Part shown: positions 6,223-10,228 of the stretch, piece by piece
How the letters are laid out: each line of letters opens with the position of its first letter
How positions within the stretch are numbered: position 1 is the stretch's first letter
Assembly (NCBI GenBank): GCA_905209865.1
Contig: CAJLUP010000064.1
Coordinates: 1 to 10,228 of the forward strand
Direction of reading: 5' to 3'
DNA length: 10,228 nucleotides
From: an uncultured Lachnospiraceae bacterium
GTDB taxonomy: Bacteria > Bacillota > Clostridia > Lachnospirales > Lachnospiraceae
Notes under the pieces: model-generated
Database searches by the model: none
What the model was told of the DNA's origin: nothing
What the model saw: only the letters and a program-made list of their open reading frames with translations
Translations under genes and position numbers: made by a program

Positions 6223-6975
6223 ATGAAGTTTATTTCGTGGAATGTGAATGGTATTCGGGCATGTGTGCAGAAAGGATTTTTGGACTTTTTTCATGAAGCA
6301 GATGCGGATATCTTCTGTATACAGGAATCAAAGATGCAGGAAGGGCAGTTGGAACTTGATCTTCCCGGATATTATCAATATTGGAATTATGCAGTGAGGA
6401 AAGGGTATTCAGGCACTGCGGTATTTACGAAAAAAGAGCCGCTGTCCGTAACTTACGGAATCGGGATCGAGGAACATGATCAGGAAGGCCGCGTCATTAC
6501 ATGTGAATTTGAAGAGTTTTATTTTGTTACGGTATATACGCCGAATTCACAAAATGAGCTGGCAAGACTGGATTATCGGATGCGGTGGGAAGATGATTTC
6601 CGTAAATATTTAAAAACTCTGGAGGAGAAAAAACCGGTTATCGTCACAGGCGATATGAATGTGGCTCATAAAGAAATTGATTTGAAAAATCCGAAAACAA
6701 ACCGTAAAAATGCCGGATTTACAGATGAGGAAAGAGGAAAATTTACCGAACTTCTTGATGCGGGATTTATTGATACGTTCCGATATTTTTATCCGGATCA
6801 GGAAGGAGTTTATTCCTGGTGGTCTTATCGCTTCAGCGCCCGTGCGAAAAATACCGGATGGCGGATTGACTATTTCTGCGTTTCGGACAGCTTGAAGAAT
6901 CGATTGAAAGATGCGAAGATCCTGACAGATGTTATGGGATCGGATCATTGTCCTGTTGAGCTGGATATGGATTAA
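6223..6975 (+). CDS. xth: Exodeoxyribonuclease III / AP endonuclease
   Basis: DNA base-excision repair enzyme: it cuts 5' to abasic sites and has 3'-5' exonuclease and 3'-phosphatase activity, using Mg/Mn. The 250-residue length is normal for the ExoIII/ExoA branch. Family residues are all visible: Asn7 (SWNVNGIR), Glu35 (IQESK), Tyr105 (VYTPNS), Asp144 and Asn146 (GDMNVAH), Asp216 (RIDYF), and the closing SDHCP with Asp241/His242. The aromatic DNA-contacting stretch VYSWWSYR (196-203) is also typical. The start is supported by AGGAGG 6 nt upstream. It is probably the first gene transcribed from the 6072-6100 promoter, with the two GTPase genes following on the same strand and no terminator in between. 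Assignment is firm; whether it is called xth or exoA is naming only. Confidence 0.95.
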   Translation: MKFISWNVNGIRACVQKGFLDFFHEADADIFCIQESKMQEGQLELDLPGYYQYWNYAVRKGYSGTAVFTKKEPLSVTYGIGIEEHDQEGRVITCEFEEFYFVTVYTPNSQNELARLDYRMRWEDDFRKYLKTLEEKKPVIVTGDMNVAHKEIDLKNPKTNRKNAGFTDEERGKFTELLDAGFIDTFRYFYPDQEGVYSWWSYRFSARAKNTGWRIDYFCVSDSLKNRLKDAKILTDVMGSDHCPVELDMD

Positions 6976-7028
6976 AAGAGCAAATAAATTTTTATAGAAA
7001 ATAGTGGAACAGACAGGAGGTTATTTAT

Positions 7029-8159
7029 ATGACAAAGATTGATATTATTTCAGGATTTTTGGGAGCAGGGAAAACGACATTGATCAAGAAACTGCTTTTC
7101 GAGGCATTTGCCGGAGAACAGGTTGTTCTGATTGAAAATGAGTTTGGTGAGATCGGAATTGACGGCGGATTTCTCAAAGAATCGGGAATCGAGATCAGGG
7201 AAATGAATTCAGGTTGTATCTGCTGTTCCCTTGTCGGAGATTTTGGGAAATCTCTGCGGGAAGTTGTAGACACGTATCATCCGGATCGTATTTTGATCGA
7301 GCCTTCGGGAGTCGGAAAATTGTCAGATGTTATCAAAGCGGTTCGGGACGTACAAAATGAGATCGATGCGCAGTTAAACAGTTTTACGACAGTTGTAGAT
7401 GTGACAAAATGCAGGATTTACAAAAAGAATTTCGGAGAATTTTTCAGTAATCAGATTGAGTATGCGGGAACTGTTATTCTGAGCCGTACAGATAAAGCGA
7501 AGCCGGAGAAGATAGAAGAAGGCATTGCTCTTTTAAGGGAATTAAATCCGAATGCGCCTTTTATTACAACTCCGATCGATCAGCTTGCGGGAAGCAAAAT
7601 TTTAGAAACTATGGAATCGGGAAAATCAATGGAAGAGGAACTGTTGTCAGAACTTATCTGCCCTGAATGCGGGCATCACCATGAGCATGGAGAACATTGC
7701 GGTCACGAACATCACCACGATCATGAGCACGATGTCCACGAACATCACCACGATCATGAGCATGACGCCCACGAACATCACCACGATCATGAGCACGACG
7801 CCCACGAACATCATCACGATCATGAGCATCATCATGATTGCGGCTGCGGTCATGACCATGCGGGACATCACCATCATCACGCTGATGAAGTGTTTACAAG
7901 CTGGGGACGGGAGACGATTCATGTGTATTCAAAGGATCGGATTGAGGAAATATTGACTATGCTCGAAAATGGAGAGGAATATGGCGAGATCCTTCGGGCG
8001 AAAGGTATGGTCAAAGGAGAAGACGGAGAGTGGATCTACTTTGATATGGTTCCGGGAGAGCATGAGGTCCGCATCGGAGCGCCGGAATATACCGGACGTA
8101 TTTGCGTGATCGGGGCAAAAATACAGGAAGAAAAATTAGAAAGCCTGTTCGGTCTTTAA
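7029..8159 (+). CDS. CobW/COG0523 GTPase, His-rich metallochaperone
   Basis: G3E-family P-loop GTPase of 376 residues, of the kind that inserts or traffics metals (zinc, cobalt or nickel depending on subfamily). Walker A is GFLGAGKTT (9-17). The metal-binding CxCC motif is CICC (63-66). ILIEPSGVG (88-96) is the Walker B region. The guanine-specificity motif is SRTD (152-155) rather than NKxD. Residues 211-286 form a metal-binding insert: CPEC, four 11-residue HEHHHDHEHDx units, then CGCG and a five-His run. It has 38 His within residues 216-284 and five Cys in the insert. A CobW_C domain follows (about 287-376). AGGAGG (7015-7020) lies 8 nt before the ATG. It sits 53 nt after xth and 68 nt before a second GTPase-like gene, suggesting a shared metal-handling role. 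The exact metal cannot be read from sequence; zinc storage or delivery is most likely. Confidence 0.9.
   Translation: MTKIDIISGFLGAGKTTLIKKLLFEAFAGEQVVLIENEFGEIGIDGGFLKESGIEIREMNSGCICCSLVGDFGKSLREVVDTYHPDRILIEPSGVGKLSDVIKAVRDVQNEIDAQLNSFTTVVDVTKCRIYKKNFGEFFSNQIEYAGTVILSRTDKAKPEKIEEGIALLRELNPNAPFITTPIDQLAGSKILETMESGKSMEEELLSELICPECGHHHEHGEHCGHEHHHDHEHDVHEHHHDHEHDAHEHHHDHEHDAHEHHHDHEHHHDCGCGHDHAGHHHHHADEVFTSWGRETIHVYSKDRIEEILTMLENGEEYGEILRAKGMVKGEDGEWIYFDMVPGEHEVRIGAPEYTGRICVIGAKIQEEKLESLFGL
7704..7835 (+). repeat. 33-bp tandem repeats encoding the His-rich insert
   Basis: Four 33-bp units encode HEHHHDHEHDV, HEHHHDHEHDA, HEHHHDHEHDA and a diverged last unit HEHHHDHEHHH (residues 226-269). The unit core, CACGAACATCACCACGATCA, is almost identical at DNA level, with only third-position differences such as CAC/CAT. 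Such near-identity makes copy-number change by slippage likely. Confidence 0.85.
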
Positions 8160-8227
8160 AAGGAAGAAAAAAATTTCAAAAAAGCGTTAAAGCAAAGCGA
8201 TAGAAAGAAGGAGGCAGAAACGAAAAT

Positions 8228-9175
8228 ATGAATGAGCCGGATGTAATGGTTTATTTGATGACCGGTTTTTTAGACAGTGGAAAGACCGGATTTTTAAAAT
8301 TTACGTTAGAACAGGATTATTTTCAGATTGACGGGAAAACGCTGCTTATTCTGTGTGAGGAAGGCGAAGATGAATATAATCCGATGGAAATGCTCAAATA
8401 TGGTGTTGTGATCGAGCGAATCGAAGATCAGGAAGAGCTGACAGAAGAATATTTGGAAAAATTAGACCAAAAACATGAGCCTCAGAGAGTGGTCGTTGAA
8501 TATAACGGAATGTGGAAGGTGAGCGATTTTGAGAAGATGAAGCTTCCCAAAGGCTGGGGAATCGAGCAGAAGATCACAACGGTAGATGCCAGTACGTTTC
8601 AGATGTATTTGACAAACTTAAAACCGCTTTTTGTTGAGATGGTAAGAGGAGCGGAAATGGTCCTTTTTAATCGATGTGAAGATATTAAGCCTCTGGCAGG
8701 TTACAGAAGAAGTGTGAAGGTAGTCAGTCCGCAGGCAGAGGTTATCTTTGAAGATGAACAAGGAGAAGTAGAAAATATTTTTGAGGATGCCGTACCATAC
8801 GATCTGAATGCGCCTGTCATTGAGATCTTGCGGGAAGATTATGGGATATGGTATGTGGATATGATGGAAAACCCAGACCGTTACCGTGGAAAAGTCGTAG
8901 AATTTACAGCAAAAGTGTTGAAACCTGCTGGATTTCCGTCGAAAGTATTCCTCCCGGGAAGGATGGCAATGACATGCTGTGCCGATGACACTACGTTTTT
9001 GGGATATGTTTGCAGAAGCGCTTATGCCCCGAAATTAAAGCCCGGGCAATGGGTAAAGGTGCGGGCGAAAGTTCGTTTTGCCAATGTATCCGTTTATCGG
9101 GGCGAAGGCCCGGTTTTGGAAGCCGAAAATATAGAATTGGCAGAACCAATCGAAGAACTTGTTTATTTTAATTAA
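8228..9175 (+). CDS. P-loop COG0523-like protein fused to a YcgQ/TIGR03943-like C-terminal domain
   Basis: Protein of 315 residues in two parts. The N-terminal part (about 5-185) is a CobW-like GTPase fold: P-loop GFLDSGKT (13-20), EYNG (91-94) at the place of EPSG in its upstream neighbour, and NRCED (148-152) in place of NKxD. The CxCC metal motif and His-rich insert are missing. The C-terminal part (about 200-315) resembles the conserved end of the YcgQ/TIGR03943 putative permease-subunit family: NPDRYRGKVVEF, FLPGRMAMTCCADD with Cys250/Cys251, LKPGQWVKV and PVLEAENIELAEP. YcgQ-type proteins usually partner a YcgR/ArsP-like permease, and in Bacillus such genes belong to zinc-linked regulons; no permease is in this window. 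AAGGAGG (8208-8214) is 13 nt upstream, a long spacing. A partnership with the preceding GTPase is inferred from adjacency. No enzymatic function is claimed. Confidence 0.75.
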   Translation: MNEPDVMVYLMTGFLDSGKTGFLKFTLEQDYFQIDGKTLLILCEEGEDEYNPMEMLKYGVVIERIEDQEELTEEYLEKLDQKHEPQRVVVEYNGMWKVSDFEKMKLPKGWGIEQKITTVDASTFQMYLTNLKPLFVEMVRGAEMVLFNRCEDIKPLAGYRRSVKVVSPQAEVIFEDEQGEVENIFEDAVPYDLNAPVIEILREDYGIWYVDMMENPDRYRGKVVEFTAKVLKPAGFPSKVFLPGRMAMTCCADDTTFLGYVCRSAYAPKLKPGQWVKVRAKVRFANVSVYRGEGPVLEAENIELAEPIEELVYFN

Positions 9176-9219
9176 GAATGAAAAAAGATCTGAAGGAAAA
9201 TCAAAGCAGATAAAGGGAA

Positions 9220-9243
9220 CTGTATGCCGGCGAGATCATACAG
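9220..9243 (+). repeat. Perfect 7-bp inverted repeat upstream of dapF
   Basis: CTGTATG (9220-9226) pairs exactly with CATACAG (9237-9243) around a 10-nt loop. No T-run follows, so it does not look like a terminator. It lies 19 nt before the dapF ribosome site (AAGGAG, 9262-9267) and could be an mRNA processing or stability element. Confidence 0.5.
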
Positions 9244-9275
9244 GCAAAAATGTGAGAGCAAAAGGAGAAAATTGA

Positions 9276-10109
9276 ATGAAATTTACAAAGATGCAAGGCA
9301 TAGGAAACGACTATGTTTATGTGAACTGCTTGAAAGAAAAGATTGAAAATCCATCGGAATTGGCGAAAAAGATCAGTGATCGTCATTTTGGAGTCGGTTC
9401 AGACGGACTTATTATGATTAACCCGTCTGACAAAGCTGATTTTGAGATGGAAATGTATAATGCGGACGGTTCCCGCGGAGAAATGTGTGGGAACGGGATC
9501 CGCTGCGTGGCAAAATATGTATATGACTACGGATTGACGGATAAGACAAGCATTTCCATAGAGACATTGGCGGGGATCAAATATCTTGATCTGACCGTAG
9601 AGGACGGAAAAGTTGTCCTTGTTAAAGTAGATATGGGAAAACCGATCTTCAGTCCAGAACAAATTCCAGTCGTTTCACAGAGAGAAACGGTAGTGGATGA
9701 ACCGATCGATATAGACGGGCAGGAATACAGAATGACGTGTGTCTCCATGGGAAATCCTCATGCAGTTGTGTTCATCGATCAAGATGTTTCGGAATTTCCT
9801 CTTGAAGAAATCGGGGTGAAGTTTGAAAATCACGAAAGATTTCCAAAGAGAGTGAATACGGAATTTGTGAATATCATCGATCGGCATACAGCGCAGATGC
9901 GTGTGTGGGAGCGCGGTTCAGGAGAAACGCTGGCATGCGGAACAGGGGCTTGCGCGGTAGCTGTGGCGTGTGTGTTAAACGGTCTGACAGAAGAGGAAGT
10001 TACAGTGAAACTTCTTGGAGGAGATCTGCAGATCAAGTGGGATAAAGAGAAAGATACAGTGTACATGACCGGTCCGGCGGAAGTTGTATTTGACGGAGAA
10101 TGGAAATAA
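9276..10109 (+). CDS. dapF: Diaminopimelate epimerase
   Basis: Converts LL- to meso-diaminopimelate in lysine and peptidoglycan precursor synthesis; PLP-independent two-base enzyme in the cytoplasm. The 277-residue length is normal. The two catalytic cysteines are Cys71 (EMCGNGIRC) and Cys221 (LACGTGAC). Substrate-binding residues match the family: Asn11 (GIGNDY), Asn62 (YNADGS), Asn160 (GNPH), Asn194 (VNTEF) and Glu212/Arg213 (WERGSGET). The ATG at 9276 has AAGGAG 8 nt upstream. It follows the second GTPase by 100 nt, a gap holding a hairpin but no clear promoter or terminator, so it may be read through from xth or have its own unseen promoter. No terminator is seen in the 119 nt after it. 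Confidence 0.96.
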   Translation: MKFTKMQGIGNDYVYVNCLKEKIENPSELAKKISDRHFGVGSDGLIMINPSDKADFEMEMYNADGSRGEMCGNGIRCVAKYVYDYGLTDKTSISIETLAGIKYLDLTVEDGKVVLVKVDMGKPIFSPEQIPVVSQRETVVDEPIDIDGQEYRMTCVSMGNPHAVVFIDQDVSEFPLEEIGVKFENHERFPKRVNTEFVNIIDRHTAQMRVWERGSGETLACGTGACAVAVACVLNGLTEEEVTVKLLGGDLQIKWDKEKDTVYMTGPAEVVFDGEWK

Positions 10110-10151
10110 CCCTTCGTTTCTATCCGCAAATCGGTATTGATATAAAGAGGG

Positions 10152-10176
10152 GAATCTATTCGTTTGGATTAGATTC
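10152..10176. repeat. Perfect 7-bp inverted repeat downstream of dapF
   Basis: GAATCTA (10152-10158) pairs exactly with TAGATTC (10170-10176) around an 11-nt loop. No T-run follows on either side, so it is not a convincing intrinsic terminator. It may belong to the leader of a gene beyond the window edge. The rest of 10110-10228 shows no gene start with a ribosome site. Confidence 0.45.
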
Positions 10177-10228
10177 GAGACTATGAAGAAAAGTCTGTAA
10201 ATAAGATCTTCTATGATAAGAATGGGCG

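Noticed and set aside
7647..7922. Antisense 91-codon Met/Val-rich frame opposite the His-rich insert
   Set aside because: It is the reverse complement of the CAC/CAT repeats, has no ribosome site, and lies wholly inside the strongly supported GTPase gene.
1..10228. CRISPR arrays, tRNA/rRNA genes, insertion sequences, phage attachment sites
   Set aside because: No spaced direct repeats, tRNA cloverleaf sequence, transposase frames or flanking target duplications were seen. The only tandem repeats are in-frame protein repeats.

Overview
The window looks like an AT-rich, low-GC Gram-positive chromosome, most likely from the Clostridia and probably a gut Lachnospiraceae. The reasons are strong AGGAGG-type ribosome binding sites, LPXTG-type wall anchoring, purine-rich mRNA leaders, and the protein flavour of the housekeeping genes (ExoIII, COG0523 GTPases, DapF). 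The family-level placement is inference; no 16S or other marker is present.

Left half (23-5878): a surface pilus locus laid out like the streptococcal FCT islands. A divergent Mga/RofA-type regulator (minus strand, apparently cut short by a frameshift) faces a four-gene operon. The operon encodes a large thioester (TQXA) adhesin, a signal-peptidase-like protein overlapping it by 4 nt, an FctA-like backbone pilin with two predicted intramolecular isopeptide domains, and a class B sortase. A strong intrinsic terminator closes the operon. The order regulator / Cpa-like adhesin / SipA-like / FctA-like / SrtC2-like matches the core of the Streptococcus pyogenes FCT locus. Both wall-anchored proteins carry VPxTG sorting signals. 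The signal-peptidase homologue has lost both catalytic residues (Met for Ser, Arg for Lys), as reported for streptococcal SipA, so it is probably an assembly chaperone. No FctB-like base pilin is present in this window.

Middle (5879-6222): a non-coding stretch whose first part is clearly richer in GC than its neighbours. It holds a long imperfect hairpin and several 8-bp palindromes, and may be a dispersed repeat or structured element. It is followed by a good promoter and a leader with three small hairpins.

Right half (6223-10109): a co-directional housekeeping run. It contains exonuclease III/AP endonuclease (xth), a CobW/COG0523 GTPase with a very His-rich metal-binding insert made of 33-bp repeats, a second P-loop protein that fuses a degenerate COG0523-like GTPase domain to a YcgQ/TIGR03943-like C-terminal domain, and diaminopimelate epimerase (dapF). 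The two GTPases suggest a metal-handling (zinc-type) pair inserted between DNA repair and lysine/peptidoglycan synthesis genes. The last 119 nt hold a hairpin but no recognisable gene start.
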